The notes under the pieces: model-generated
Told to the model about the DNA's origin: nothing
Databases searched by the model: none
What the model saw: the letters and a program-made list of their open reading frames with translations, nothing else
Part shown: in pieces, positions 1 to 8,884 of the stretch
Layout of the letters: every line of letters starts with the position of its first letter
How positions within the stretch are numbered: position 1 is the first letter of the stretch
Source: Thalassospira sp. ER-Se-21-Dark
GTDB taxonomy: Bacteria; Pseudomonadota; Alphaproteobacteria; Rhodospirillales; Thalassospiraceae
DNA: 64,000 nucleotides
Direction of reading: 5' to 3'
Assembly: GCF_017922435.1 (NCBI RefSeq)
Contig: NZ_VDEZ01000001.1
Span: 1,573,501-1,637,500 of the forward strand
Translations under genes and position numbers: made by a program

Positions 1-635
1 GCCAGCGTAAAGACGATGACAATGATCACCTGTTCGGCAAGGGCCGAGATATCGACAAATTCCGGCAGGTTATAGGTATCGATGATTTCTTGCTGGCTGG
101 GGTTCCATTCATCGCCGAAATGCTGCGAAACGATCACGCCGGGCCGCGTCATCAGCCACCAGATCGCCCCGCACCATGACGCAAACAGCCAGAAGCCGAA
201 CCACAGGATCAGGCGCGGCGAAAAGGTCATGATGATGATTGCCATCATGATCATCGAAAAGACCACGCCACGGTCGCGCACGACAAAGCCATACAGCCAT
301 GCCGGATGATCCAGCAACGGATTAAGCGGATCGGGCACAACCGAGACATAGACAATCAGAACCGCGTCAATCACCGCCAGCAGATAGATCATCCAGTATG
401 ATTTGCCGCCCCGAAAGGCGACGAAAAGCTGAACGAACACGCCGGGAATGAACCAGCCGAGGACCTCAAGCAGTGTATAAAGCTTGCCGGTTGGGGAGTC
501 TGGTTTGCTAAACAAAAGCAGGATGAACGCCAGAAGGCAGATGCGTAAGAAGGCAACAAGGATCAGCCCGCGCTTTTCTTCGCGGGCGACAAGGCGTTCA
601 AAAATTGACTCGGAAGGCTCAGTTTTTGACGGCAT
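1..635 (-). CDS. Membrane protein N-terminus, probable adenylate cyclase sensor region (partial)
   Basis: An open frame starts at the ATG at 633-635 and runs off the left edge after about 211 codons, so only the N-terminus is visible. The translation is strongly hydrophobic, with roughly five to six predicted membrane helices (for example around residues 25-41, 53-70, 77-96, 115-133 and 137-155) joined by short loops. No catalytic domain is inside the window. The start codon lies within the last codons of the adjacent crp-like gene (17-base overlap), so the two are translationally coupled. Alphaproteobacterial class III adenylate cyclases often have such multi-helix N-termini, and the neighbour is a cNMP-type regulator, so an adenylate/guanylate cyclase is my best guess. 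Another membrane sensor is possible. The reading frame is secure; the function is inference. Confidence 0.6.
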   Translation of the reverse strand, partial: MPSKTEPSESIFERLVAREEKRGLILVAFLRICLLAFILLLFSKPDSPTGKLYTLLEVLGWFIPGVFVQLFVAFRGGKSYWMIYLLAVIDAVLIVYVSVVPDPLNPLLDHPAWLYGFVVRDRGVVFSMIMMAIIIMTFSPRLILWFGFWLFASWCGAIWWLMTRPGVIVSQHFGDEWNPSQQEIIDTYNLPEFVDISALAEQVIIVIVFTL

Positions 636-1362
636 CAGCAAGAAGTTGTTTCAGCCCTTCGCTGTCCTTGACGACCAGTCGACCATCACGGCGCGTGATC
701 ATCCCCTGTTTTTCAAGTTCGCGCAGCTTCTTGTTCACCGCTTCACGGGTCACACCCAGCATCAGGCCCAATTCCTGCTGCGACAGCGGAAGTGCGATGC
801 GAATGCCTTCCGGGTCCGGGCCGCCATGACGTTCGGCCAGCCACAAGATGCGCTTGATCAGACGTGCGGTCAGATCAAGGAAGTTGGCATCTTCAAGCAG
901 GTCACTGACCCAGCGCAGGCGACGGCACAAAAGGGCGGTGATGTGACGGCGCAGCGGAGCTTCGCGGTCAAAGATTTCAAAGAAGTCATCGCGCGAAATG
1001 AAAAGTGTCCGGGTCGGGCCAACCGCACGTGCAGTCGCCGTGCGCGGTTCACCATCCAGCAATGCGATCTCGCCAAATACCGCACCGGGGGCCAGAACGT
1101 TAAGCACGATTTCCTTGCCGGTTTCCGAAACCGATGAAATGCGAACCTTGCCGGCCTCAACCGCATAAAGCCCGTCTGCCGGTGCGCCCTTTTCAAACAG
1201 CAACTGGCCATCGTCGAACCGGCGGACAGTCGCCTGGTTTGACAGTTGCTCCAACAGTTCGGGGTCCAGATCCTCAAACAGGAAGCTGCCTGCCAGAATG
1301 CGCGAAGCAATCTTCGCAAGTTGCGGTGATTTTGGGCCGGTTACACTGTTCACGGGGTTCAC
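619..1362 (-). CDS. Crp/Fnr-family transcriptional regulator with cNMP-binding cassette
   Basis: A 247-aa protein of normal family length. Residues about 25-140 form the cyclic-nucleotide-binding beta barrel. The phosphate-binding cassette is near canonical (G-E-I-A-L at 97-101, then P-R-T-A-T-A-R-A from 106), with the Glu and Arg that contact the cyclic phosphate. A long dimerisation helix follows, then a winged HTH around residues 185-220 (L-S-Q-Q-E-L-G through V-T-R-E-A-V-N). There is no Fnr-type N-terminal cysteine cluster, so cAMP or cGMP is the likely ligand rather than an Fe-S cluster. It overlaps by 17 bases the start of the membrane protein downstream, which fits a cyclase/receptor pair. 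Family call is firm; ligand is inferred from the motif. Confidence 0.9.
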   Translation of the reverse strand: MNPVNSVTGPKSPQLAKIASRILAGSFLFEDLDPELLEQLSNQATVRRFDDGQLLFEKGAPADGLYAVEAGKVRISSVSETGKEIVLNVLAPGAVFGEIALLDGEPRTATARAVGPTRTLFISRDDFFEIFDREAPLRRHITALLCRRLRWVSDLLEDANFLDLTARLIKRILWLAERHGGPDPEGIRIALPLSQQELGLMLGVTREAVNKKLRELEKQGMITRRDGRLVVKDSEGLKQLLADAVKN

Positions 1363-1540
1363 TTTGAAAATGGTTTCGTTTCAGCGGGCGAATCGCAGAA
1401 TTCGAATGCCAAAGTAGCACAAATATCCTGCTTTACAGCAAGCTGTTTTGTATCTGGATCAGCAGGTGTGGCATGCCGGAATACGCAGGCCAAAGGCTGC
1501 TTTAAGTACGGTGCAATACACTCAGATGATTATTTCTGCT

Positions 1541-1568
1541 TTGATTTGTCGGGCGTGCTGCCTATCTT
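1541..1568 (+). promoter_or_regulatory. Candidate promoter for aroQ
   Basis: TTGATT at 1541-1546 and TATCTT at 1563-1568 are 16 bases apart, about 50 bases before the aroQ start. The match is moderate only and was read by eye. Confidence 0.3.
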
Positions 1569-1621
1569 GGCGAGACGGCTCACCAACGCGATTTCAGGTG
1601 GGAAAGGCTGGGAACAAGGAA

Positions 1622-2068
1622 ATGAGCGTGCAGGAAATTCTAGTCATCAACGGACCGAACCTGAACCTGCTGGGGCAGCGCCAGCCGGAAATTTACGGCT
1701 ATGACACGCTGGCCTCGATCGAGGAAAAATGCAGCACGCTTGCCAAGGAGCTTGGCGTTTCGGTGCGGTTTGGCCAGTCCAACCATGAAGGTGCGATCAT
1801 CGACATGATCCACGAGGCCCGCACCAAATCAGCCGCCCTGATCATTAATGCCGGTGCCTATACCCATACCTCGGTTGCGATCCATGACGCGCTCAAGACC
1901 TTTGAGGGCTATATCATCGAGCTGCATATTTCCAACCCGCACGCGCGCGAGGAATTCCGCCATACCAGCTGGATCAGCCCGGTCGCCGATGCGGTGATGG
2001 CAGGTGCCGGTGCCTATGGCTATGAACTGGCAACCCGCCTTGCTGCGGAAAAGATCAAGGCCGCCTGA
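1622..2068 (+). CDS. aroQ: Type II 3-dehydroquinate dehydratase
   Basis: Third step of the shikimate pathway: dehydration of 3-dehydroquinate to 3-dehydroshikimate in the cytoplasm. The 148-aa length is typical of the dodecameric type II enzyme. Visible family motifs are I-N-G-P-N-L-N-L-L-G near the N-terminus, the catalytic Tyr in E-I-Y-G, Q-S-N-H-E-G, I-I-N-A-G-A-Y-T-H-T-S and the C-terminal catalytic His in E-L-H-I-S-N-P. The frame is open 58 codons further upstream, but the ATG at 1622 follows an AAGGAA ribosome site and gives the conserved N-terminus. In many alphaproteobacteria aroQ is followed by accB-accC; here it is monocistronic and faces recR. Confidence 0.96.
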   Translation: MSVQEILVINGPNLNLLGQRQPEIYGYDTLASIEEKCSTLAKELGVSVRFGQSNHEGAIIDMIHEARTKSAALIINAGAYTHTSVAIHDALKTFEGYIIELHISNPHAREEFRHTSWISPVADAVMAGAGAYGYELATRLAAEKIKAA

Positions 2069-2079
2069 AAAAGGCTCTG

Positions 2080-2140
2080 AATTATTCAATCCCGTTGTCG
2101 TAAAATGTTGTAATTCTGCCAGAAGACAGTTTGAATAATT
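2080..2140. repeat. 10-bp inverted repeat downstream of aroQ
   Basis: The arm at 2080-2089 is exactly complementary to the arm at 2131-2140, with 41 bases between. A small self-complementary segment (TTCTG-CC-AGAA) lies inside. It sits in the 3' region of aroQ before the terminator. Role unknown. Confidence 0.4.
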
Positions 2141-2168
2141 GCGACACAGAGATTTTGAAGACAATTAA

Positions 2169-2193
2169 GGGCAGCACATGGCTGCCCTTTTTT
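2169..2193 (+). terminator. Rho-independent terminator after aroQ
   Basis: A 7-bp perfect stem (GGGCAGC/GCTGCCC) with a 5-base loop is followed by six T on the plus strand, in the gap between convergent aroQ and recR. Confidence 0.85.
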
Positions 2194-2212
2194 CTGTCTG
2201 AATGATCGCTGT

Positions 2213-2806
2213 TTAGACCGAGCTTCTTGACCGCAAAGCGGCCGCCAGTGTGCCATCATCAAGATAATCAAGCTCACCACCCACCGGCACGCCATGAGCA
2301 AGGCGGGTGACTTTGACCCCGGTTTCGATCAGCCGTTCGGTGATGTAATGCGCTGTGGTCTGGCCATCGACCGTAGCATTGGTGGCAAGGATGACCTCGG
2401 ACACAGCGTTTTCGCGCACGCGGTTGACCAGCTGATCGATTTTAAGGTCATCCGGCCCGACACCATCAAGCGGCGACAGTGTGCCGCCCAGCACATGATA
2501 TTTGCCTTTGAACGATGCCCCGCGCTCAAGCGCCCAAAGATCCTGGACTTCCTCGACCACACAGATGATATCCGTACCCCGGTTCTGATCGGCACAGATA
2601 TGGCAGGGATCGGTAACATCGATATTGCCGCAATTCGAACAGGTCGTCATGACCTCGGCCGTGGCATGGAGTGCGTCGGCCAGCGGGATCATCAATGTTT
2701 CAGGCTTTTTGAGCATCTGCAAAACCGCACGCCGTGCCGAACGCGGCCCAAGGCCGGGCAGGCGCGAAAGCAGCTTGATCAGATTTTCAATTTCCCGTCC
2801 GGTCAT
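2213..2806 (-). CDS. recR: Recombination mediator RecR
   Basis: Part of the RecFOR pathway, loading RecA onto gapped DNA. The 197-aa length fits the family. An N-terminal helix-hairpin-helix segment ([15 protein letters not shown]) is followed by a C4 zinc motif (Cys56, Cys59, Cys68, Cys71) and a Toprim domain (I-C-V-V-E-E-V-Q-D), ending in the conserved [11 protein letters not shown] region. It lies downstream of dnaX-ybaB in the same direction, the classic bacterial order, but a terminator at 2849-2881 separates it from them, so it may have its own promoter. Confidence 0.97.
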   Translation of the reverse strand: MTGREIENLIKLLSRLPGLGPRSARRAVLQMLKKPETLMIPLADALHATAEVMTTCSNCGNIDVTDPCHICADQNRGTDIICVVEEVQDLWALERGASFKGKYHVLGGTLSPLDGVGPDDLKIDQLVNRVRENAVSEVILATNATVDGQTTAHYITERLIETGVKVTRLAHGVPVGGELDYLDDGTLAAALRSRSSV

Positions 2807-2848
2807 GATGATCCCGTTTGTGGTGTTTTCTGATAGTTAGCTTGTATC

Positions 2849-2881
2849 AAAAACAAAGGGCGGCGCAATGCCACCCTTTGT
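2849..2881 (-). terminator. Terminator of the dnaX-ybaB transcript
   Basis: ACAAAGGG/CCCTTTGT arms (2853-2860, 2874-2881) form a hairpin. Read on the minus strand it is followed by a run of T (2849-2853). It lies between ybaB and recR. Confidence 0.65.
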
Positions 2882-2926
2882 CGCGTACGATGAAAGTACG
2901 AAATTTATTGTGTGTCCGATGAAAGA

Positions 2927-3250
2927 TCAGAACGGCAGTTTGAAACCTTCCGGCAAGTTCATGCCGCCGGTGACGTCTTTCATCTTTTCCTGAACGGCGG
3001 CCTCGACCTTGACCTTGGCGTCGTTATAGGCCGCCACAATCAGGTCTTCGAGGACTTCGGTGTCGTTGGGGTCAACGATGCTTTTATCAAGCGAAAGGCC
3101 ACGCATTTCGCCTTTGCCATTGAGCATCACCTTGACCATGCCCGCACCGGACTGGCCTTCGATTTCAAGTTCAACCAGTCCTTCCTGCATTTCCTGCATT
3201 TTGGACTGCATCTGCTGGGCCTGTTTCAGCATCCCTGCAAGGTTCTTCAT
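2927..3250 (-). CDS. YbaB/EbfC nucleoid-associated protein
   Basis: A 107-aa DNA-binding protein of the YbaB/EbfC family, usually encoded between dnaX and recR. The N-terminal helix is rich in Met and Gln ([12 protein letters not shown]), and the family core [12 protein letters not shown] and I-V-A-A-Y-N-D-A-K are present. Its ATG overlaps the dnaX stop by four bases (ATGA), so translation is coupled. The family binds DNA as a tweezer-like dimer; the exact role remains loosely defined. Confidence 0.95.
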   Translation of the reverse strand: MKNLAGMLKQAQQMQSKMQEMQEGLVELEIEGQSGAGMVKVMLNGKGEMRGLSLDKSIVDPNDTEVLEDLIVAAYNDAKVKVEAAVQEKMKDVTGGMNLPEGFKLPF

Positions 3251-5139
3251 AGCTCGTCGTCTCCTTCGAGATAAAATGCGTCGTCATATACGGAACCGCT
3301 TTCGTCCTCTTCGCCCTCGGCATTTTCCTGGCCGGGTGGCAGATGGACGGCAACGATTTTGGCTTTTGGTAAACCATCCAGAATGGCCCTGACCAGCGGA
3401 TCTTGCGAGGCATCTGCCTTGCGCTGTTCAAGGGCTTCAAGTTCCTGTTCCTTAAGGGTCGGTGCCCCTTCTTCGCGCTCCGACACACTGACCAGCCAGC
3501 GATGACCAGTCAGGCCATTAAGCGCCTTGATCAGTTTCGTCGAAAGGTCCGATCCCGCCCCGCGTGCCGGGCGAAATTCGATGCGACCCGGCTCATACTT
3601 TACCAGATGCATATAGTTTTTGACCTGCATCGAAAGGCCGGTGGTTTCCCGGTCCTTGCCAAGCAGTTCGGCAACTTCTTCGAACGTTTCGGGCATCTTG
3701 GCATAGACTGGCTGTTCGACCTGTTCGGGTTCGCCCAGCGGGTCTGGTCGGCGCTGTGCCACGGCCGCTGCACCGCCGCCGCCACCATTCACCACCTGCA
3801 TGCGCGGTCCCGGACCGCCACTGCCGCCGCCATTGCCGCCACCTTGTGGCGCACCGCAGCCGTTACCGGCATTGTTCATGTCCTGGCGCAGCTTTTTGAT
3901 CAGATCGCCGGGCGGTGGCATTTCCGCGGCATAGGCCAGACGGATCAGGATCATTTCAGCGGCCTGAATGGGCGATGGTGCAATGCGCGTTTCTTCAAGG
4001 CCCTTAAGCAACATCTGCCAGGCGCGGGTCAGTTGCGGCATGGCAAGCTTGGCAGCAATTTCCTTGCCGCGTTCGCGTTCGATCTGCGACACGCCGGGAT
4101 CATTAGCCGCATCTGGCGACAGCTTCACACGTGTCAGCCAGTGGGTCAGGTCCAGCATATCCTGCAACATCACAGGCGGATCACCGCCAAGGGCATATTG
4201 CGCGCCAAGAAGTTCCAGCGCCTCGTTAATCTCGCCCTTCATGGTGTGATCGAACAGATCGAAAATGCGCGACCGATCCGAAAGGCCCAGCATGTCACGC
4301 ACCTGCTGGGTCGTGACCTTGCCTGCGCCATGCGAAATCGCCTGATCCAGCAGGCTCATGCCATCGCGGACGGATCCGTCGGCGGCACGTGCGATCAGGG
4401 TAACGGCTTCTTCTTCGATCTCGGCATTTTCAAGCCCGGCAATGCGGGTATAGTGCGCGGCCAGTTCATCGGTCTGCACGCGACGCAAATCGAACCGCTG
4501 ACAACGCGACAGAACCGTGATCGGGATTTTGCGGATTTCGGTGGTGGCAAAGATGAATTTCACATGCTCTGGCGGTTCTTCAAGCGTTTTGAGCAGTGCG
4601 TTAAACGCACTTTTCGAAAGCATGTGCACTTCGTCGATGATGTAGATCTTGTAGCGTGCTGATGTCGGGCGATAGCGAACACCCTCGATCAGTTCGCGAA
4701 TGTCATCCACACCGGTGCGCGACGCGGCATCCATTTCCAGAACGTCAACATGGCGGTCTTCGGCAATCGCACGGCAATGCTCACAAACGCCGCACGGCTC
4801 GATCGTTGCACCGCCCTTGCCATCCGCACCAATGCAGTTCAGTGCACGTGCGATGATACGTGCTGTCGTGGTTTTACCAATACCGCGCACACCGGTCAGG
4901 ATGAAAGCATGTGCAAGGCGGCCACTTTCAAGCGCGTTTGACAGCGTCTTGACCATCGGCCCGTGGCCGATCAGTTCGTCAAAGGATTTCGGGCGGTATT
5001 TCCGCGCAAGAACCTGATACTCGCTTTTGCTTTCTGGCTCGGCCGTGGTGACGGGCGCGGTTGTGTCCGCGACGTTACTGTCTGTCACCGTGTCACCTTC
5101 TGGTGCCGTTTCGCTGGCGGTCTCGATCTGCTCGCTCAT
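3247..5139 (-). CDS. dnaX: DNA polymerase III gamma/tau subunit
   Basis: Clamp-loader ATPase of the replicative polymerase, 630 aa. It begins with a 40-residue acidic/Thr-rich tail before the AAA+ core. Walker A is G-V-R-G-I-G-K-T-T near residues 83-91, zinc-binding cysteines are at about 102, 116, 119 and 122, Walker B is I-I-D-E-V-H-M-L and the arginine finger is in L-S-R-C-Q-R-F. Domain III runs to about 400. A Gly-rich linker around 430-470 then leads to the C-terminal tau-like region that contacts polymerase alpha. I see no obvious A-rich slippery site for a gamma frameshift. It is first gene of dnaX-ybaB and lies next to the SRP RNA gene. Confidence 0.97.
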   Translation of the reverse strand: MSEQIETASETAPEGDTVTDSNVADTTAPVTTAEPESKSEYQVLARKYRPKSFDELIGHGPMVKTLSNALESGRLAHAFILTGVRGIGKTTTARIIARALNCIGADGKGGATIEPCGVCEHCRAIAEDRHVDVLEMDAASRTGVDDIRELIEGVRYRPTSARYKIYIIDEVHMLSKSAFNALLKTLEEPPEHVKFIFATTEIRKIPITVLSRCQRFDLRRVQTDELAAHYTRIAGLENAEIEEEAVTLIARAADGSVRDGMSLLDQAISHGAGKVTTQQVRDMLGLSDRSRIFDLFDHTMKGEINEALELLGAQYALGGDPPVMLQDMLDLTHWLTRVKLSPDAANDPGVSQIERERGKEIAAKLAMPQLTRAWQMLLKGLEETRIAPSPIQAAEMILIRLAYAAEMPPPGDLIKKLRQDMNNAGNGCGAPQGGGNGGGSGGPGPRMQVVNGGGGGAAAVAQRRPDPLGEPEQVEQPVYAKMPETFEEVAELLGKDRETTGLSMQVKNYMHLVKYEPGRIEFRPARGAGSDLSTKLIKALNGLTGHRWLVSVSEREEGAPTLKEQELEALEQRKADASQDPLVRAILDGLPKAKIVAVHLPPGQENAEGEEDESGSVYDDAFYLEGDDEL

Positions 5140-5294
5140 TCATCCGGTCCGGACTGTTTTAATTCTCAGTTGGTTTTAGCAGCTTCGAAGCCCTATGGGA
5201 AAGGCCAAGTGGGAAATTTCCCATACAAAAAGCCATCTGCCCGCGAATGTCAGGGGCATGGCAAATATCAGCGATTTCAAAGGGAGAAATGAAA

Positions 5295-5399
5295 GGGTGA
5301 GAGACTGAACAGCGACCCGGAAAAACTCGTTACGGCTGCTACCTTCCGGTCCTGACCGGGTTGGCGAGCGGTCCGTCCACTGCCAGCCTCTCGCCCCCT
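5295..5399 (-). ncRNA. ffs: Bacterial small signal recognition particle RNA (4.5S)
   Basis: The minus strand carries the near-invariant SRP domain IV core (GGTCAGGACCGGAAGGTAGC, about 5339-5358), with the GGAA tetraloop and asymmetric loop that bind Ffh. The flanks pair over the full length: GAGAGGCTGGCAGTG at the 5' side against a 3' segment ending in CTCTC, extended by GGGGG against CCC-TT. The ends are estimated from this pairing to within a few bases. A gene for this RNA just upstream of dnaX is common in this class. Confidence 0.93.
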
Positions 5400-5581
5400 A
5401 TATCGCGCAAGCGTCCATAAAACGCAAGGGTTGGCTGGGATTTTTTCTGTTATCAAGCAATCGTGGCTTTTGACCGATCCTCACCCACGTTAATGTCATG
5501 CTCCGTCACCACAGGAAATGTCGGCGATCCCATGGGTTTGCCCGATATTTTCCGCATCAGAATTTCAAGAAAGTGACCGCC

Positions 5582-6508
5582 ATGCACAGGCTGTTTTATG
5601 AATCCGTTGATCTTGATCGCGAAGCGGTTTTGCGCAAACGCGAAGACTGGCAACAGGTTCTGTTGGCCGAGGAGTCGCTGCGCATCCTGATTTGTCATGC
5701 TGGCGATCCGCTTTTTGCCTGGCCGGAGGATATGGACGCCCATGAACTGGTGGTGCTGGGTGCCCCGGCCGTGCCGCATCTTGATGTCGATCTTCATCGC
5801 GGGCAGTGGATTTATCTTGGCCGCGATGAAAGCGGGCCGGTGATTGCGGTCGATATTGCCGCGGTGGTGACCGATCGTGACGAGGCGATCCGCAAACTCG
5901 GCGGTGGTTTTGGCGATATGCGCACCCGCATGGCCAATCTTTCGGTGGATGAGGCCGCCCTTGCCGCACAGGCGCGCGCGATTTTCAACTGGCATCAGGG
6001 GCACCAGTTCTGTGGGGCGTGCGGCCATCCAAATTTGGTGGCAGAGGCGGGATATCGTCTGCAATGCAGCAATCCGGCCTGTGGCAAATCGCATTTCCCG
6101 CGCACCGATCCGGCCGTCATCATGTTGATCCATCATCAGGATCATGTGTTGCTGGCAAGATCCCCGCAATTCCTGCCCGGCATGGTGTCGGTTCTGGCCG
6201 GCTTTGTCGAACCGGGCGAAACCCTTGAACAGGCCGTCGCGCGCGAAGTGTTTGAAGAAGTCGGTGTCCGGATCAAACGCCCGCAATATGTCGCATCCCA
6301 GCCCTGGCCGTTTCCGGGGTCGTTGATGCTGGGCTTTGTCGCAGAGGCCGAAACAACCGACCTTTTGCCTGATAACGAAGAAATCGAGTTTGCGCTGTGG
6401 GTGCATCGCGACGATGTGCCAAACCTGCCCGAAAAAGGTATCAACCTGCCGCGTCCGATATCTATCGCACGCTTCCTTCTGGAAAACTGGTGCGCCGGCC
6501 ACATATAG
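5582..6508 (+). CDS. nudC: NADH pyrophosphatase NudC (Nudix; NAD-RNA decapping family)
   Basis: Hydrolyses NAD(H) to NMN(H) and AMP and, in characterised homologues, removes NAD caps from RNA. From the chosen ATG the protein is 308 aa. It has an N-terminal NudC-like domain, a zinc ribbon (F-C-G-A-C-G and C-S-N-P-A-C-G), the Nudix box G-F-V-E-P-G-E-T-L-E then R-E-V-F-E-E-V-G, and the NudC-specific S-Q-P-W-P-F-P-x-S motif directly after it. An in-frame ATG at 5498 would add 28 residues; I prefer 5582 because an AAGAAAG site precedes it and the extension looks non-conserved. Confidence 0.93.
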   Translation: MHRLFYESVDLDREAVLRKREDWQQVLLAEESLRILICHAGDPLFAWPEDMDAHELVVLGAPAVPHLDVDLHRGQWIYLGRDESGPVIAVDIAAVVTDRDEAIRKLGGGFGDMRTRMANLSVDEAALAAQARAIFNWHQGHQFCGACGHPNLVAEAGYRLQCSNPACGKSHFPRTDPAVIMLIHHQDHVLLARSPQFLPGMVSVLAGFVEPGETLEQAVAREVFEEVGVRIKRPQYVASQPWPFPGSLMLGFVAEAETTDLLPDNEEIEFALWVHRDDVPNLPEKGINLPRPISIARFLLENWCAGHI

Positions 6509-6562
6509 AGACAAAGAGGCCTTTGTCACCATCCTGGTGATACGGCATCGCTGTACTGGGTG

Positions 6563-7387
6563 ATGATCGGTATTCAGGGAAAAGCTTTGGTAGCGATACG
6601 TTTTCTACGCGATTTGGGTGTAACCGGCGTTGCTGTCTGTTTGCTTGCGACTTTGTCCGCAGTAACAGCCGCAAAGGCCCATGAACGGATCCCCGTCAAG
6701 GTCGGTGCGTATGAATATGGCGTGGTCTATTTCTATGATGATGGCAAGCCACAGGGCATGGTTCTGCACCTGATCAGACTTCTGAATGATTTGCAGGACG
6801 AATATGTGTTTGAACTTGCCGAAACCTCATCGCGCAGGCGCTATCAGGCCGTCACCAGTGGCGAGGTGGACCTTGTTCTGCTGGAAAGTGCGCAATGGGA
6901 ATGGCGGAATCTGGATGTTCAGTTCTCCAAATCCATTGTTCAGGAAAAGGACCTTTATCTGACGCTTGCCAGGCCGGATAACACCGGCGCACTTTTGTCA
7001 GATGTGACCAATTATCCGATCCTGTGCGTGTTGGGGTTCCATTACGGATTTGCCGATTTCAACGCGGATCCGGACTATCTGCGCCAGAACTTTGATGTTT
7101 TGCTGCGCTATAACGAACAAGAGGTCCTTGACGGACTTCTGGCCGGGGAAGCACCGATTGGTATTGTTTCGGCGGGCTTTCTGGCCGCCCGGTTTGTCGA
7201 TTACCCGTCCTTGCGCGAAAGCCTTGTGATTTCAGATCAACCCGATGCCGTCCATGATCTGGTGGCGGTGCTGTCAGCCGGATCGTCGATCCCGCTTGAA
7301 CGGTTCAACCAATTGATTGCGAAACTGCAATCCACTGGTGAGGTCGAACGCCTGTGGCAGCAACTTCACATCGGTCTGTCTGGTTAG
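6563..7387 (+). CDS. Solitary periplasmic solute-binding-like protein (SBP_bac_3 type)
   Basis: About 274 aa with a signal peptide: basic n-region, hydrophobic core G-V-A-V-C-L-L-A-T-L, then A-A-K-A cleavage near residue 40. The mature part resembles the type II periplasmic binding fold of family 3 (G-x-Y-E-Y-G near the start, then R-R-Y-Q-A-V-T-S-G-E-V-D-L-V and a C-terminal L-I-A-K-L-Q-S-T-G-E-V-E-R-L-W). No ABC permease or ATPase gene is near, so it is probably a stand-alone sensor or an orphan component. Ligand unknown. GTG at 6560 directly abuts the ATG used. Confidence 0.75.
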   Translation: MIGIQGKALVAIRFLRDLGVTGVAVCLLATLSAVTAAKAHERIPVKVGAYEYGVVYFYDDGKPQGMVLHLIRLLNDLQDEYVFELAETSSRRRYQAVTSGEVDLVLLESAQWEWRNLDVQFSKSIVQEKDLYLTLARPDNTGALLSDVTNYPILCVLGFHYGFADFNADPDYLRQNFDVLLRYNEQEVLDGLLAGEAPIGIVSAGFLAARFVDYPSLRESLVISDQPDAVHDLVAVLSAGSSIPLERFNQLIAKLQSTGEVERLWQQLHIGLSG

Positions 7388-7428
7388 GTCCCGACCCAAG
7401 TTCCGACATAAAGCCCCGACCGCATCTG

Positions 7429-7797
7429 CTAGTCGATCGGCGGGATACGGGCAATAACATTGCGGCGCAGGGCGTCTGGCCGTTCGCGCCAGGCAACAAT
7501 GCCCTTTTCACTTTCGGCATATTTTGACGCCAGTTCACACAGATCCTCGACCATGCTGTCGGGATCAATATTGCCATAAACATATCCCCACTTGCCCGAT
7601 CCGTTCAGCGCGACCGAACAGCCAGACTTGCAGTTGGTCAGGCATTCAACCGGTTTAACCTCAAACGGCAGATCGCGCGTGGCACAGACTTCCTGAATGC
7701 GATCGAAAAGCGTCTGACCATCACGCGGATCAGTTGGTGCGCTGGCGATTGAGGACGTGCAGGTAGTGCAGATATTCAGGCGGGACTTGGCGGTCAT
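7429..7797 (-). CDS. DUF1636 family metal-binding protein
   Basis: 122 aa from the ATG at 7795-7797 (the frame stays open 18 codons further up without a good start). The pattern C-T-T-C near residue 10, with P-V-E-C-L-T-N-C-K-S-G-C-S-V-A-L in the middle, is typical of DUF1636, a thioredoxin-fold [2Fe-2S]-ferredoxin-like family often found near cobalamin or metal genes. Nothing cobalamin-related lies next to it here; it is 54 bases downstream of a LysR regulator reading the same way and may share its transcript. Specific function unknown. Confidence 0.8.
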   Translation of the reverse strand: MTAKSRLNICTTCTSSIASAPTDPRDGQTLFDRIQEVCATRDLPFEVKPVECLTNCKSGCSVALNGSGKWGYVYGNIDPDSMVEDLCELASKYAESEKGIVAWRERPDALRRNVIARIPPID

Positions 7798-7851
7798 GCG
7801 GGTGATCTTGTCCGGGCTGGTGACAGGTAAACGACGCGGGGGCGCATCCAA

Positions 7852-8730
7852 TCAGCTTGCGACTGGTTTGGTCAAGTCATCATCAAGATGTTGGGTGACA
7901 TATTCCTGGATCGCACTGGCAAGCTGGCGATTGACCAGCGGATGGGCTTCTTCGGCCAGCATCACGGCGACACCGACGGCCGGCAGTGGAGGAAATCCGT
8001 CCCGCGCATCAAGGATTTTGAATTCGTCGGTCACGCTGGCGGCGGCAAGGGCGGCAACGCCCAAACCATCGCGGACCAGATGCAGCATCGAAGCCGCCTG
8101 CCGCGATGTCGCATAAAGCGTGAAGGGCCGGTTGGATTTCGAAAAGGCGTCAATCGCCCATGCATGAAACTTGCAATCTTCGGCCGGCAGAACAAGCGGC
8201 AGCGGATCAAGAAGGTGCTGCTTGTGGACTGCCGATGTCACCCAGACCCCAAGTTCATGGCGCAGGAAATATCCCTCTTCGCCTTTTTCCGACCGGCTGA
8301 TGATCGACAGATCAAGCTCCCCCTGATCAAGCATCCGGCGGAGCAGGATCGTCGGATTGACCGAAACAAAAAAGCGCACCTGTGGATGCACCGCACTGAT
8401 GGCGCGCAGAACGGTTGGCAAAATCTTTTGCGCGTAGTCATCCGGGCAGCCGATGCGGATCGGACGGCTTTCTTCCTGCGAACGCAATTGTCCCATTGCT
8501 TCGTCCGTCAGGCTCAGGATCCGTCGGGCATAACCAACAAAGGTGATGCCTTCGTGGGTCAGTTGAACGTTGCGTCCGTCGCGTTCAAACAGCTTGTTAT
8601 CGACCAGTTCTTCAAGGCGCTTCATCTGCATGGAAAAGGCCGATGGCGTGCGCCCGATACGATCGGCGGCACGGTTGAAGCTGCCGCATTCCGCAAAGGC
8701 GACAAAGCTTCGAAGCAGATCGGAATCCAT
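7852..8730 (-). CDS. LysR-family transcriptional regulator
   Basis: 292 aa. The N-terminal winged HTH spans about residues 1-60 (L-L-R-S-F-V-A-F-A-E-C-G-S-F-N-R-A-A, then S-A-F-S-M-Q-M-K-R-L-E), followed by the LysR effector-binding domain from about residue 92 (P-I-R-I-G-C-P-D-D-Y). It is divergent from a glutathione S-transferase gene starting at 8885, the usual arrangement for a LysR regulator and its target. The effector cannot be read from sequence. Confidence 0.93.
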   Translation of the reverse strand: MDSDLLRSFVAFAECGSFNRAADRIGRTPSAFSMQMKRLEELVDNKLFERDGRNVQLTHEGITFVGYARRILSLTDEAMGQLRSQEESRPIRIGCPDDYAQKILPTVLRAISAVHPQVRFFVSVNPTILLRRMLDQGELDLSIISRSEKGEEGYFLRHELGVWVTSAVHKQHLLDPLPLVLPAEDCKFHAWAIDAFSKSNRPFTLYATSRQAASMLHLVRDGLGVAALAAASVTDEFKILDARDGFPPLPAVGVAVMLAEEAHPLVNRQLASAIQEYVTQHLDDDLTKPVAS

Positions 8731-8764
8731 GGCCTCTCCTTTGATCAGAAAAATTGATCAGGAA

Positions 8765-8785
8765 TTTTGAACAATAGGGTCAAAA
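8765..8785. promoter_or_regulatory. Candidate LysR operator
   Basis: TTTTGA (8765-8770) and TCAAAA (8780-8785) form an inverted repeat with a 9-base centre, a T-N11-A-like site, in the divergent LysR/GST gap. Found by eye; single site. Confidence 0.4.
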
Positions 8786-8884
8786 CTATTCGATTGTCCG
8801 ATTACGATCCAGCGGCAAATATCAAACCCGGCCGGCCAATGCTGTTTTGAATGCGTAAAACGCATGTGCCAAAGGATGATTACA

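Noticed and set aside
3403..4662. 419-codon plus-strand ORF opposite dnaX
   Set aside because: A shadow frame of a well-supported gene: composition is implausible, no ribosome site and no family motif.
5453..6532. 359-codon minus-strand ORF opposite nudC
   Set aside because: Antisense shadow; the plus strand has complete Nudix and zinc motifs.
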